From positions 806,001-870,000 of the forward strand of contig NZ_CP147841.1 of NCBI RefSeq assembly GCF_037335815.1: a DNA stretch of 64,000 nt, read 5' to 3'. Origin of the DNA: Salinirubellus litoreus. Lineage in GTDB: Archaea; Halobacteriota; Halobacteria; Halobacteriales; Haloarculaceae. This document shows positions 29,937-38,492 of this stretch, in pieces. Within the stretch, counting starts at the first letter, position 1. Every line of letters starts with the position of its first letter. The translations under genes were made by a program, and so were the position numbers. A model generated the notes under the pieces. That model did no database searches and was not told the DNA's origin. It was given only the letters and a program-made list of their open reading frames with translations.

Positions 29937-30383
29937 TCAGACGGGGTCCGGCGGGACGTCCTGGAACTCGCGGACGGACTCGCGGAACCCGTCGGGGACC
30001 CGGACCGTCTCGCCGTCCCCGTCGACGGCGACGTGGACGACGCTCCCGCTCGCCACCCGCTCGCCGTCTCGCTGCCGGCAGACCCAGTCGAACTCGATGG
30101 ACGAGCGTCGGATGGCCGAGACGCGCATCCCGTTGACGAGCTCGTCGGCGAACTCGGCCGGGGCGTGGTAGTCGAGCTCCGCGTGGACGACGTGGACGTC
30201 CCAGCCCCGGTCCTCGAAGGAGTCGAACGGGTGGCCGACCGCTTCGAGGTACGCCGAGAACGCCTCGTCCATGAATGTGAGGTACTCCCCGTAGAACACG
30301 ATCCCCTGGGCGTCGGTCTCGGCGAACCGGACCCGGTTTTCGAACACGTCGTGGTAGTCCGGATCTCCCGAATCCTCGCTCAT
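29937..30383 (-). CDS. Acyl-CoA thioesterase (4HBT hotdog fold)
   Basis: 148 residues from ATG 30383. ENRVRFAETDAQGIVFYGEYLTFMDEAFSAYLE is the 4-hydroxybenzoyl-CoA thioesterase-like start, with Asp in ETDAQGIVFY at the catalytic position. VVHAELDYHAPAEFADELVNGMRVSAI follows. Hydrolyses an acyl-CoA; chain specificity unknown. Family length about 130-150. Gap of 56 bp to the DUF6663-like gene upstream on the same strand, possibly cotranscribed. Confidence 0.88.
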   Translation of the reverse strand: MSEDSGDPDYHDVFENRVRFAETDAQGIVFYGEYLTFMDEAFSAYLEAVGHPFDSFEDRGWDVHVVHAELDYHAPAEFADELVNGMRVSAIRRSSIEFDWVCRQRDGERVASGSVVHVAVDGDGETVRVPDGFRESVREFQDVPPDPV

Positions 30384-30439
30384 ACCGGGTGAGACTCCGG
30401 GGTCGGAATAAACACTGCGGGTGGGTTCGGACAGTCTGA

Positions 30440-31069
30440 CTACGGGAGGAGCGAGTGCCCGTCGAAGTACGTCTCCCGGACGGTCCCCGCGAGCAGGCCG
30501 TCGCGTTCGAACGCCAACAGGACGAGCACGAACGGTTCGTCGGTGTGATCGACGACGAAGACCTCGAACGGCGGGTCGACCGACTCGGCGAGCCGCGCGA
30601 GCAGCGGATCGAGCGGCTTGCCCCCGTCGCGGAACTCCTCGTAGAGGTCGCGGCTCCCCGGCTGGTCGGCGAACGTGTAGACGACGCCGTTGGCCTCCCC
30701 GTCGGTCCCGTGGGTGACCCGGGAGGCCATCGCCTCGCCCGCTTCCTGGGCGTCGCGCCAGCAGGCGTGGGCGTCCTGAAACAGCGGCTCGCGGGTCCGG
30801 ACGAACGAGAACCGTGTGTCGGTCAGGACCTCGCTCTCCTCGACTCTGGGATCGCCCTCGGGCCAGACGAGCGTCACCCGAACGCGGTTGCCCGCCGCCG
30901 CGTCGAGATCCGGCCGGGGGACGTACGTCGGATCCCCGGTCTCGACGTCGAGCAGGAGCCACTCGCCCCCGTCGCGCTCGTCCACCTCGCGCGTCGATTC
31001 GAGGACTCGGTAGACTCCCCCCGTGGTCGGCGTCGCGGTCATCGTCGATCCTTCGGTTTCGAGCGCCAT
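30440..31069 (-). CDS. DUF6663-like haloarchaeal protein
   Basis: 209 residues from ATG 31069 (alternative ATG 31042, giving 200). Conserved blocks: GGEWLLLDVETGDPTYVP, ADQPGSRDLYEEFRDGGKPLDPLLARL and the ending ERDGLLAGTVRETYFDG. Soluble, acidic, no catalytic motif I can name. Known to me only as a haloarchaeal family of unknown function. The longer frame to 31135 adds an Arg-rich N-terminus unlikely to be translated. Confidence 0.72.
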   Translation of the reverse strand: MALETEGSTMTATPTTGGVYRVLESTREVDERDGGEWLLLDVETGDPTYVPRPDLDAAAGNRVRVTLVWPEGDPRVEESEVLTDTRFSFVRTREPLFQDAHACWRDAQEAGEAMASRVTHGTDGEANGVVYTFADQPGSRDLYEEFRDGGKPLDPLLARLAESVDPPFEVFVVDHTDEPFVLVLLAFERDGLLAGTVRETYFDGHSLLP

Positions 31070-31360
31070 GAGCGTGTGGCTTCTCGATCCGAGGGGACCG
31101 TTCGATCTCCCGATCCGCTTCGGTCCAACGGTCACGCCCGTCGGCGGGCATCGCGGGGACCTCGACCGTACCGCGGTCCCGACCCGAGATACCGTGATTC
31201 CGGCGGCGGCGAGCGGTCGGCAGCAGGCGATGACACTTACGCAGCCGAAACAGTCCAGACGTATTTACTATCGGCTGTCGGACGTGCGACGTACGATGGT
31301 TGGTAGCGATACTCGGTCGCCCTCGACCCGCCGACCGATACCGCAGGCGGCGGGCGGGCC

Positions 31361-32101
31361 GTGAACCGTCGCCGGTTCCTCGCCCTCGGGGTAGGTACGG
31401 TGGGCGGGCTCGGGCTCACCCACACGGGCGAGCGGGCGCTCGACGGTCGGATCGACGCGAAGGTCTGGCTGAGCGAGGCGGCGGCCAGCTACGACGGCAT
31501 CCGTCCCCGGCTGGTCGGCTACGTCCGCCGCGCGCTCGACGGGGTCCGTGGCGAGGTGTCCGTCTCGATCGGTGGGACGGTCGACGTGGGGACGGAGGAC
31601 GGCTACCGCGTCACCGCCTCGGGCGAGTGGCCGTCCAAGTTCGCGACCGGCGCGGTCACGCCTGCCGACGACGTGAACGTCCTCGTCACCGACGGGGACA
31701 TGCACACCTCTCCGACCGGGGTCGGCCTCCCGCACATCGCGTCTGTCGGCGGGGCCCGGCACGTCGCCCGGATGTCGCTGCCGTCCGAGACGCCCGATGT
31801 CGTCGACTTCTCGAAACCCGCTCTGGTGACACAGATCGTCATCCACGAGTGCGGTCACGCGCTCGGCCTTCGACACAACGACGGCACCGTCGTCGAACGG
31901 GAGGACCACGTCGTCGTGACGCCGATGGTCAGCAGCTACATCTGGGCGGAGGAGTCGGTCCGCGACCGGCAGTTCGACTACGAGACGAGCGCCTGCGGGG
32001 AGCCGTACCCTCGCGTCCGTCGGCGAGACGCCCGGCTCGACCTGACGTTCTCGCCGTGTGCTCGCCATCGGCTACGGCGGCTGTACGTCGGCAGGTCGTG
32101 A
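31361..32101 (+). CDS. Tat-exported zinc metalloprotease (matrixin/astacin-like, M10/M12 clan)
   Basis: 246 residues from GTG 31361. The N-terminus MNRRRFLALGVGTVGGLG carries a twin-arginine signal (RRxFL). The zinc site HECGHALGLRH (162-172, HExxHxxGxxH) and Met189 (VVTPMVSS, the Met-turn) define a metzincin. It should cut proteins or peptides outside the cell, folded before export through Tat. The C-terminus has two Cys (ACGEPY, SPCARH). A 22-codon upstream frame ends across the GTG (see findings). Confidence 0.85.
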   Translation: MNRRRFLALGVGTVGGLGLTHTGERALDGRIDAKVWLSEAAASYDGIRPRLVGYVRRALDGVRGEVSVSIGGTVDVGTEDGYRVTASGEWPSKFATGAVTPADDVNVLVTDGDMHTSPTGVGLPHIASVGGARHVARMSLPSETPDVVDFSKPALVTQIVIHECGHALGLRHNDGTVVEREDHVVVTPMVSSYIWAEESVRDRQFDYETSACGEPYPRVRRRDARLDLTFSPCARHRLRRLYVGRS

Positions 32102-32158
32102 GTCGCTCGTCGGCGCGCGATAAAGGAAATCCGTCGACCGTTCGTCCCGGGTGTTCGT

Positions 32159-32668
32159 CTACGCCGGGGTCTCGGTTTCGGTCTCGTTCATGGACGAGGT
32201 TTCGGTCTCCTCCATGCTGGACGTCTCCGTCTCGTTCGTGTCGGAGGTCTCCGAGTCGTTCATGGACGAGGTTTCGGTCTCGTTCAGCGCCGAGGTCTCC
32301 GAGTCGTTCGTCTCGGAGGTTTCGGTTTCGTTCATCACGTCGGAGCTCTCGGTCTCGTTCATGGACGAGGTTTCGGTCTCCTCCATGCTGGACGTCTCCG
32401 TCTCGTTCGTGTCGGAGCTCTCGGTCTCGTTCATGGACGAGGTTTCGGTTTCGTTCATCTCGGAGGTCTCCGTCTCGTTCATCATCGGAGTCTCCGTCTC
32501 CTCCATCGTCGGCTCCTCGGTCGGAGCCTCCGTCGGCGCTTCGGTGGGGGCGTCAGTGGCGGGCACAGTCTCGGTCGCGTTGGCCGCGGGACCACCGGGT
32601 GTACAGCCGGCGATGGCCATCATGATCCCGACCGCGAGGAGCGGCACGATCATCAGGTTTCGTTGCAT
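32159..32668 (-). CDS. Sequon-rich lipoprotein
   Basis: 169 residues. Signal peptide with lipobox: MQRNLMIVPLLAVGIMMAIAGC, lipidated Cys about 22. The remainder is almost only degenerate repeats of NETETSSM/NDSETS/MEETETS, giving more than a dozen N-x-T/S sequons for N-glycosylation and a strongly acidic, Thr/Ser-rich stalk. No folded domain is evident. Probably a glycosylated cell-surface stalk. The antisense frame is an artefact of the same repeats. Confidence 0.75.
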   Translation of the reverse strand: MQRNLMIVPLLAVGIMMAIAGCTPGGPAANATETVPATDAPTEAPTEAPTEEPTMEETETPMMNETETSEMNETETSSMNETESSDTNETETSSMEETETSSMNETESSDVMNETETSETNDSETSALNETETSSMNDSETSDTNETETSSMEETETSSMNETETETPA

Positions 32669-32830
32669 CCGGTAGGTCGGACCCGGCTCAGGGGATTAAA
32701 CCGGGGCGATCGTCCCGTCGGTTGTACTCTGTTTCGGGCCTGCAACAGCGGTTCTGCCCGGTTTCGTCAAACGGACCGGGAGACCGGGGCGTGCCCATCC
32801 ATTCTGTAGCGGAGCCACCCCTTAGGCGAG

Positions 32831-32838
32831 GCTTTAGG
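32831..32838 (+). promoter_or_regulatory. TATA-like element favouring GTG 32863
   Basis: CTTTAGGA lies 25-32 bp before GTG 32863. This spacing and the homologous start (RIVTLLPSATEIVYALG) favour that start over ATG 32839. Confidence 0.45.
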
Positions 32839-32862
32839 ATGGTCCCCCGCCTACCGTCAGGC

Positions 32863-33783
32863 GTGCGAATCGTCACGCTCCTCCCCTCGGCGACGGAGAT
32901 CGTCTACGCGCTGGGCCGCGAGCCGGTCGCCACCTCCCACGAGTGTGACTGGCCGCCCGAGGCCGCCGAACTCCCCGCGGTGAACCGCTCGCGCGTCGAC
33001 GCCGACGCCTCCGCCGGCGAGATCGACGCCCAGGTACTCGAGGCGGGGGATTCGGGTGGCGTCTACGACATCGACCTGACCGCCCTCGAACGGGCCAATC
33101 CCGACCTGATCGTCTCGCAGGGGATCTGTGACGTCTGTGCGGTCGACACCGTGCTCGTCCGCGAGGCCGTCGAGGAACTGGGCCTCGACTGCGAGGTGGT
33201 GACGACCGATCCCCACAGTCTGGAGGACGTCCTCGACGACGTCCGGCGCATCGGCCGGGCGGTCGACCGCGAGGACCGGGCCGAGGAGGTGATCGCGGCA
33301 CTCCGCGAGCGCGCGGCGCACGTCCGCGACCGGACCGCCGACCTCACCCCCGAGGATCGCCCCCACGTGGCCGTCCTCGACTGGACCGATCCGGTGATGA
33401 CGGCCGGGCACTGGGTCCCCGAACTCGTCGAGTGGGCGGGCGGGGAGTACGGGCTCGCCGAGCGCGGCGCGGCCTCGCGCCCCCGGGAGTGGACGGAGAT
33501 ACGCGAGTACGACCCCGAGGTCCTGGTCGTCGCGCCCTGCGGGTTCGACCTCGACCAGACCGCCGAGAACCTCGCGGATCTCACGGAACGAGCGGGCTGG
33601 GACGAACTGACCGCCGTCCGCGAGGGCCGGACGTACGCGGTCGACGGCCACCACTACCTCAACCGCCCCGGGCCGCGGCTGGTCGACTCGCTGGAGCACC
33701 TCGCGGGGCTCGTCCACCCCGAACGGTTCGACGCACCGCCCGCGGACGTGGCCCGCTCGCTCGCACGTACGGCGGTGAACTGA
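32863..33783 (+). CDS. Cobalamin-binding periplasmic-type protein (BtuF-like)
   Basis: 306 residues from GTG 32863. Opens RIVTLLPSATEIVYALG, the start of BtuF/cobalamin-binding proteins, with HECDWPPEA, then two alpha/beta lobes linked by a long helix (about 130-160), IVSQGICDVCAVDT and DGHHYLNRPGPRLVDSLEHL. There is no signal peptide or lipobox, so it is unlikely to be secreted; cytoplasmic single-protein relatives are common in haloarchaea. No BtuCD genes adjacent. It is followed after 9 bp by the JAMM gene. Confidence 0.87.
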   Translation: MRIVTLLPSATEIVYALGREPVATSHECDWPPEAAELPAVNRSRVDADASAGEIDAQVLEAGDSGGVYDIDLTALERANPDLIVSQGICDVCAVDTVLVREAVEELGLDCEVVTTDPHSLEDVLDDVRRIGRAVDREDRAEEVIAALRERAAHVRDRTADLTPEDRPHVAVLDWTDPVMTAGHWVPELVEWAGGEYGLAERGAASRPREWTEIREYDPEVLVVAPCGFDLDQTAENLADLTERAGWDELTAVREGRTYAVDGHHYLNRPGPRLVDSLEHLAGLVHPERFDAPPADVARSLARTAVN

Positions 33784-33792
33784 TCCGATCCC

Positions 33793-34242
33793 GTGACGCT
33801 CCTCCTCGATCCCCAGGTCCGTGACGCCGTCGTGGCCCACGCCCGGGAGGGGGCCCCCGAGGAGGTCTGTGGTGTGCTCGGTGGCGTCCGCCAGCCCGGA
33901 GGCGACGAGCCCACCGACGGGGAGGGACCGTCACGCGCGCGGACGGCCCGGCGGGTGCCGAACGCCGCCACGACCCCCCGAACGCGGTACGAACTCGATC
34001 CGGCCGAGCAGTTCCGGGCGATGGAGGCCATCGAGGACGCCGGCGAGGCGGTCGTCGGGTTCTACCACTCTCACCCCCGCGGCCCGCCCCGCCCGAGCGC
34101 GACCGACGAGGCGCTCGCGACGTGGACTGGCTACTCGTACGTCATCGTCTCGCTAGGCGGGCCGGAGCCAGAGATCGGGTCCTGGCGCTGGACTGGCGAG
34201 GTGTTCGAGCGCGAGCGAGTGACGATCGACGACGGAGCCTGA
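33793..34242 (+). CDS. JAMM/MPN+ metalloprotease, likely SAMP-deconjugating (desampylase)
   Basis: 149 residues, GTG start. Full JAMM motif: Glu24 (EEVCGV), His92 and His94 in FYHSHPRGPP, Ser102 and Asp105 in RPSATDEA. Single-domain archaeal JAMM proteins such as Haloferax HvJAMM1 remove the ubiquitin-like SAMPs from targets. Here it is tail-to-tail with the E1-like ubaA gene, so conjugation and removal genes lie together. A Pro-rich insert (about 35-55) replaces a shorter loop in relatives. Cotranscribed with the cobalamin-binding protein. Confidence 0.87.
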   Translation: MTLLLDPQVRDAVVAHAREGAPEEVCGVLGGVRQPGGDEPTDGEGPSRARTARRVPNAATTPRTRYELDPAEQFRAMEAIEDAGEAVVGFYHSHPRGPPRPSATDEALATWTGYSYVIVSLGGPEPEIGSWRWTGEVFERERVTIDDGA

Positions 34243-34277
34243 TCAACCGAGCCGCCGGTCGATCCGGGGCGACCGCG

Positions 34278-35099
34278 TCAGTCGGCGTCGACCGCGCAGG
34301 TCGACTCGTAGGAGACGTCGTGGATCGACCCGATGCCACCTTCCTCGCCGCAGACGGGACAGTCCGGCCGGGGTTCGACGGGAACCTCCTCGAAGGTCAT
34401 GTCGCCCGCGTCGTAGATGAGGAACCGGCCGTCGAGCGTCTCGCCGTACTCCAGCAGGAGTTTCACGACCTCCGTGGCCTGTATCGTCCCGACCACCCCG
34501 GGGAGGACGCCGAGGACACCCGCGGTGGCGCAGTCGGGTACCGTGCCGGGCTCTGGTGCGGAGGGGAACAGACACCGGTAACACGGCCCCCCCAGGTTCG
34601 ACTCGAACGTCGTGACCTGCCCCTCGAACCGGAGGATCGCCCCGTGGGAGAACGGCACGCCCGCCAGCGTGCAGGCGTCGTTGACGAGGTAGCGGGTGGC
34701 GAAGTTGTCCGAGCAGTCCGCGACGACGTCGTACTCCTCGAGCAGCGACTCGATGTTCCCCGAATCGACGCGCGTCTCGTGGGTCTCGACGGTCACGTCG
34801 GGGTTGAGCGACTCGACGAACTCCCGTGCCGACTCGGCCTTCGGCCGGCCCACGTCGGCGTCGCGGTGGATGACCTGCCGCTGGAGGTTCGATCGCTCGA
34901 CGATGTCGTCGTCGGCGATGCCGAGCGTCCCCACGCCCGCGGCGGCGAGGTACTGGAGCACCGGCGCGCCGAGGCCGCCGGCCCCGATCACGAGGACGCG
35001 ACCGTCGAGCAGCTTCGCCTGGCCCTCCGGCCCCACGTCGTCCATGATGATGTGCCTGGAGTAGCGGTCGAGCTGGTCCGGCGAGAGGTCGAGACTCAT
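34278..35099 (-). CDS. ubaA: E1-like ubiquitin-activating enzyme UbaA (HesA/MoeB/ThiF)
   Basis: 273 residues. Adenylation domain: VLVIGAGGLGAPVLQYLAAAGVG (ATP loop), DDDIVERSNLQRQVIHRDADVGRPKAESA (R-finger and Arg/Lys), VADCSDNFATRYLVNDAC (Mg2+ Asp), VPDCATAGVLGVLPG (catalytic Cys188) and two CxxC zinc pairs (CYRC, CPVC). In haloarchaea UbaA adenylates SAMP1/2/3 for protein sampylation, molybdopterin synthesis and tRNA thiolation. ATG 35099; divergent from bop. Its 3' end faces the JAMM gene 35 bp away. Confidence 0.93.
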   Translation of the reverse strand: MSLDLSPDQLDRYSRHIIMDDVGPEGQAKLLDGRVLVIGAGGLGAPVLQYLAAAGVGTLGIADDDIVERSNLQRQVIHRDADVGRPKAESAREFVESLNPDVTVETHETRVDSGNIESLLEEYDVVADCSDNFATRYLVNDACTLAGVPFSHGAILRFEGQVTTFESNLGGPCYRCLFPSAPEPGTVPDCATAGVLGVLPGVVGTIQATEVVKLLLEYGETLDGRFLIYDAGDMTFEEVPVEPRPDCPVCGEEGGIGSIHDVSYESTCAVDAD

Positions 35100-35170
35100 A
35101 CTCGGACGAACGCGGTCGAGGAGGTTAAGCGGTCGGGGCGGGGCACCGCCGCGTTCGACGACGACCCCCC

Positions 35171-35178
35171 GTTATAAG
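35171..35178 (+). promoter_or_regulatory. TATA box of bop
   Basis: GTTATAAG 26-33 bp before ATG 35204. The 70 bp upstream has no clear match to the Bat-type UAS known for bop, and no bat gene is visible in the window. Confidence 0.6.
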
Positions 35179-35203
35179 CCCCGGGGGGTACTTCCGGGAC
35201 GTA

Positions 35204-35944
35204 ATGGTGGCGCAAGTATCCGGCTTGGAACAGATCGCGCTGGGCATCGGGACGCTCGGCATGGCGATCGGTACCGTCGCGTTCATCGCCATGGGCCGGG
35301 GGGAATCGGACGAGCATCGCCGTCGGTTCTACGTCGTGACCACCCTCATCACGGGCATCGCCACGGTGGCCTACCTCCTCATGTTCCTGGGGATCGGTAT
35401 CACCGAGGTGCGCGTCCCGGGCGAGGGCGTGTTGCGCATCTACTGGATGCGCTACGCGGACTGGTTGCTGACGACGCCGCTCCTGCTGGTCGATCTCGCG
35501 TTGCTGGCGGGGACGGACCGGGGAACCATCTACCGGCTGGTCGGTCTCGACGTCGGCATGATCGTCGTCGGGGCGGCGGCCGCGGTCGCGCCGGTCGGAC
35601 AGACGGTCCGCCTCGCGCTCTGGGCCGTCTCCAGTCTCTTCTTCGTGGCCCTGCTGTACGTCCTGGCGAACCAGCTGAGCGCACAGGCCGCCTGGCAGTC
35701 CGGCGAGGTCGCCGCGCTGTTCAGCACGCTGCGGAACCTGATCATCGTGCTCTGGACGGCCTACCCGATCGTCTGGCTCTTCGGGACCGAGAGCACCATC
35801 GGGCTCATCCCGCTCGGCGTCGAGACGACCTTGTTCATGATCCTCGACCTCGCTGCCAAGGTCGGCTTCGGCTTCCTGCTGCTCCGGAGCCGGCACGTCC
35901 TCGCAGAGGTCTCCCCGTCGGCGTCGGCCGCGACGGCCGACTGA
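35204..35944 (+). CDS. bop: Bacteriorhodopsin, light-driven proton pump
   Basis: 246 residues with seven membrane helices. All functional residues of bacteriorhodopsin are present in order: Arg83, Asp86 (proton acceptor) and Asp97 (proton donor) in YWMRYADWLLTTPLLLVDLAL, Asp116, Glu196 and Glu207 (release group) in FGTESTIGLIPLGVETTLFMILD, Asp215, and retinal Lys219 in AKVGFGFLLL. Leu94 at the colour-tuning site predicts green absorption. Distinguished from halorhodopsin (Thr/Ser at 86) and from sensory rhodopsins (no donor Asp). Leaderless TATA. Retinal genes crtY and brp follow. Confidence 0.96.
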   Translation: MVAQVSGLEQIALGIGTLGMAIGTVAFIAMGRGESDEHRRRFYVVTTLITGIATVAYLLMFLGIGITEVRVPGEGVLRIYWMRYADWLLTTPLLLVDLALLAGTDRGTIYRLVGLDVGMIVVGAAAAVAPVGQTVRLALWAVSSLFFVALLYVLANQLSAQAAWQSGEVAALFSTLRNLIIVLWTAYPIVWLFGTESTIGLIPLGVETTLFMILDLAAKVGFGFLLLRSRHVLAEVSPSASAATAD

Positions 35945-36084
35945 GCGTCCGCGGGAGACGCCGAGCCGATACGGGATCGGTTCGGGGCGGATCGGACCGA
36001 GTTCGATCCCCGCGTGCGGCTCCCGCTCGTCGACCGGACGGGTTTAAGCGGCCGCCGGGAGACGGTTCGACGACCACCTGACCG

Positions 36085-36828
36085 ATGGCGCCGACGTACC
36101 TCCAGTTCCACCTGCTCTTCCTCGCGCCGCCGCTGTTCGTGCTGGCGGTCGCGGCGCGGCGACCCCGGTCGACGCGCGTCGATCCGGCCCGGATACGGGG
36201 GTACGACGCCCGGATCGTCGGCACCGCGCTGATGGCCGCCATCGCGTTCGTCTACACCACGCCGTGGGACCGCTATCTCGTCTCGGTCGGGGTCTGGAGC
36301 TACGGCGACGGGACCGTCCTCCTCCGAGCGGGGGGCGTCCCCCTCGGCGAGTACCTGTTCTTCCTCGTCCAGCCGGTTCTCACGGCCCTCTGGCTCTACC
36401 GCCTCCCGATGGACGCCGGCCCCCTCCGGATAGGCCCCGTCCAGCGCGCGCTCGGGATCGGTCTCGGCGGGGTCGTCTCGCTCTCGGGCTGGTGGATCGC
36501 CTCGACCGAGACGGGACTCTACCTCGGGGCGCTGCTCGCGTGGGCCGGCCCCGTCCTCGCGCTCCAGTGGGGGTTCGGCTGGACCTACCTCGTCGAACGG
36601 TGGCGGACGGTCCTCCTCGGGGTCGGCGTCCCGACGCTCTACCTCTGGGTCGTCGACCGGATCGCCATCGGGAGCGGGATCTGGTCCCTCTCCGGGCGGT
36701 ACACGACCGGCCTCGCGATCCCCGGGCTCGGCCTGCCGGTCGAGGAGACGCTCTTCTTCCTCCTGACCAACCTGTTCGTCGTGCAGGGACTGATCCTCTG
36801 GGAGTGGGTGGTCCGGCGGTGGGCGTGA
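36085..36828 (+). CDS. crtY: Lycopene beta-cyclase (CrtYcd-type)
   Basis: 247 residues, seven hydrophobic segments. Two homologous halves each carry the PWDRYLVSVGVWSYG-type and DRIAIGSGIWSLSGRYTTG motifs plus the EYLFFLVQP / EETLFFLLTN pairs, as in archaeal fused CrtYcd lycopene cyclases. It makes beta-carotene, the precursor of retinal. Directly downstream of bop with GTTTAAG (36048-36054) 30 bp before its ATG. Stop overlaps the brp start (GTGA). Confidence 0.93.
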   Translation: MAPTYLQFHLLFLAPPLFVLAVAARRPRSTRVDPARIRGYDARIVGTALMAAIAFVYTTPWDRYLVSVGVWSYGDGTVLLRAGGVPLGEYLFFLVQPVLTALWLYRLPMDAGPLRIGPVQRALGIGLGGVVSLSGWWIASTETGLYLGALLAWAGPVLALQWGFGWTYLVERWRTVLLGVGVPTLYLWVVDRIAIGSGIWSLSGRYTTGLAIPGLGLPVEETLFFLLTNLFVVQGLILWEWVVRRWA

Positions 36829-37865
36829 GTATCCCGACGGAGGCCCGCGAGACCCTCCGTGCGGTGGCCGTCCGGCCCGGCTGGGTCGTCCTCGCCGTGC
36901 TCGTCGTCCCGTTCCTGCTCGGGCTCTCCGTGCCGCCCGCGCTCCAGTACGTTCCCCTGGCCGCGTCGGTCGCCGTCCTCGGCCTCCCACACGGCGCGGT
37001 CGACCACCTCGCCGTCGAGCGGGCCCGCGGCGAGTCGCCGACCTACCGGGGGATGGCGCGGGTCGGCGTGCTCTACGCGCTCCTCGGCGGTGCCTACCTC
37101 GCCCTCTGGTACCTCGTGCCCGTCCTCGCGTTCGTCCTGTTCATCGCGATCACGTGGGCCCACTGGGGCCAGGGCGACGTCTACGCGCTGGTGGCAATCG
37201 AGCAGGTATCTCATCTCCGGACGCGCGCACAGCGCGCCCTCGCGGCCGCCGTCCGCGGGGGGCTCCCGATGCTCGTCCCTCTGGTCTCCTATCCCGGACA
37301 GTACCGCGAGGTCGCGGCGCTTCTGGTCGGCCGGTTCGGCGTCACCGCCGCGGATCTCGCGCCGCTGTTCGCGGCCGAGACGCGGCTCGCGCTCGGGGGT
37401 GGGTTCGCCGCGCTCACGCTGGTCGCGCTCGCGGTCGGCGCTCGCCGTGGTGACGGACTCACCGACCCGGGCTGGCGGGTGGACGCGCTGGAAACCGGGT
37501 TGCTGTGGGCGTTCTTCCTCGCCGTCCCCCCCGTGCTCGCCATCGGCGTCTACTTCCCCCTCTGGCACTCGGTGCGGCACATCGCGCGTCTGGCGCTGGT
37601 CGACCCCCGGGCCGCCGGTGCGCTCTCCCGTGGAGACTGGCGGGCCGCGCTCGCCCGGTTCGCCCGCGACGCCGCCCCGCTCACGGCCGTCTCGCTCGTC
37701 TTCCTCGGGGGGTTCTACCTCCTCGTCCCGGTGCGGCCGACGGGCCTCCCCGAGACCGTCGGGCTCTACCTCGTCCTGATCGCGGTCCTCACGCTCCCGC
37801 ACGTCGTCGTCGTCTCGCTGATGGACCGCGCCGAGGGCGTCTGGTCGGTCGGAAGCGGCGGCTGA
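36825..37865 (+). CDS. brp: Beta-carotene 15,15'-dioxygenase (Brp/Blh family)
   Basis: 346 residues with about ten membrane helices. The family His ligands are visible: GLPHGAVDHLAVERARG, TWAHWGQGD, LWHSVRHIARLAL and LTLPHVVVVSLMD. It cleaves beta-carotene symmetrically to two retinal molecules, so the cluster supplies bop with chromophore. GTG 36825 overlaps the crtY stop by GTGA, implying translational coupling. The three genes form a bop-crtY-brp unit. Confidence 0.92.
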   Translation: MSIPTEARETLRAVAVRPGWVVLAVLVVPFLLGLSVPPALQYVPLAASVAVLGLPHGAVDHLAVERARGESPTYRGMARVGVLYALLGGAYLALWYLVPVLAFVLFIAITWAHWGQGDVYALVAIEQVSHLRTRAQRALAAAVRGGLPMLVPLVSYPGQYREVAALLVGRFGVTAADLAPLFAAETRLALGGGFAALTLVALAVGARRGDGLTDPGWRVDALETGLLWAFFLAVPPVLAIGVYFPLWHSVRHIARLALVDPRAAGALSRGDWRAALARFARDAAPLTAVSLVFLGGFYLLVPVRPTGLPETVGLYLVLIAVLTLPHVVVVSLMDRAEGVWSVGSGG

Positions 37866-37925
37866 GTCGGCGCTCCGGATCCAGAGAGTACTCCCCGTGA
37901 ATCCGTCGTCGGAGCGCGGCTCGGT

Positions 37926-38327
37926 TCAGTTCTCCTCGACGTCGAGCGCCGCGCCGTTGATACAGAAACGCTTGCCGGTCGGGTCGGGGCCGTCGTCGAA
38001 GACGTGGCCGAGGTGGCCGCCGCAGTTCCCACAGAGGACTTCCGTTCGGACCATCCCGTGTGAGGTGTCGCGCTCGAACTCGACCGCGCCCTCTTTCGCG
38101 TCGTAGAAGGACGGCCAGCCGGTGTCCGAGCCGAATTTGGTACCTGAATCGAACAGCTCGGTCCCACAGCCGGCACAGGTGAACGTCCCGTCGCCGTCGT
38201 AGTCGATGAGCTCCGATGAGAACCGGGGCTCGGTCCCCTTCTCCCGGAGGACCCGGTACTCCTCGTCGGTCAGCAGTTCGCGCCACTCCTCGTCGTTCTC
38301 GGGCATCTCGCGCGGTTCCTGGCTCAT
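37926..38327 (-). CDS. msrB: Peptide methionine (R)-S-oxide reductase MsrB
   Basis: 133 residues. Zinc CxxC pairs in TFTCAGCGTELFDSG and VLCGNCGGHLGHVF, GTKFGSDTGWPSFYD, and the catalytic Cys in RFCINGAALD near the C-terminus (CINGA replaces CINSA). Reduces methionine-R-sulfoxide in oxidised proteins. ATG 38327. Convergent with brp. Confidence 0.95.
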   Translation of the reverse strand: MSQEPREMPENDEEWRELLTDEEYRVLREKGTEPRFSSELIDYDGDGTFTCAGCGTELFDSGTKFGSDTGWPSFYDAKEGAVEFERDTSHGMVRTEVLCGNCGGHLGHVFDDGPDPTGKRFCINGAALDVEEN

Positions 38328-38492
38328 ACCCGTGGATAGGGCTCGCAGCCTCTTGTCCCTTCGCCCGGCGGACCCGTCTGCCGCGACGGGCGGCTGATCG
38401 GGTTCTGCCGGGATCTCCCGACGGGAGCGCGGGCGGACCGTCGAACCGGTCGCACCGGTATCGTCAAGGGCCGTCGCGCTCTCCCCGGACCC

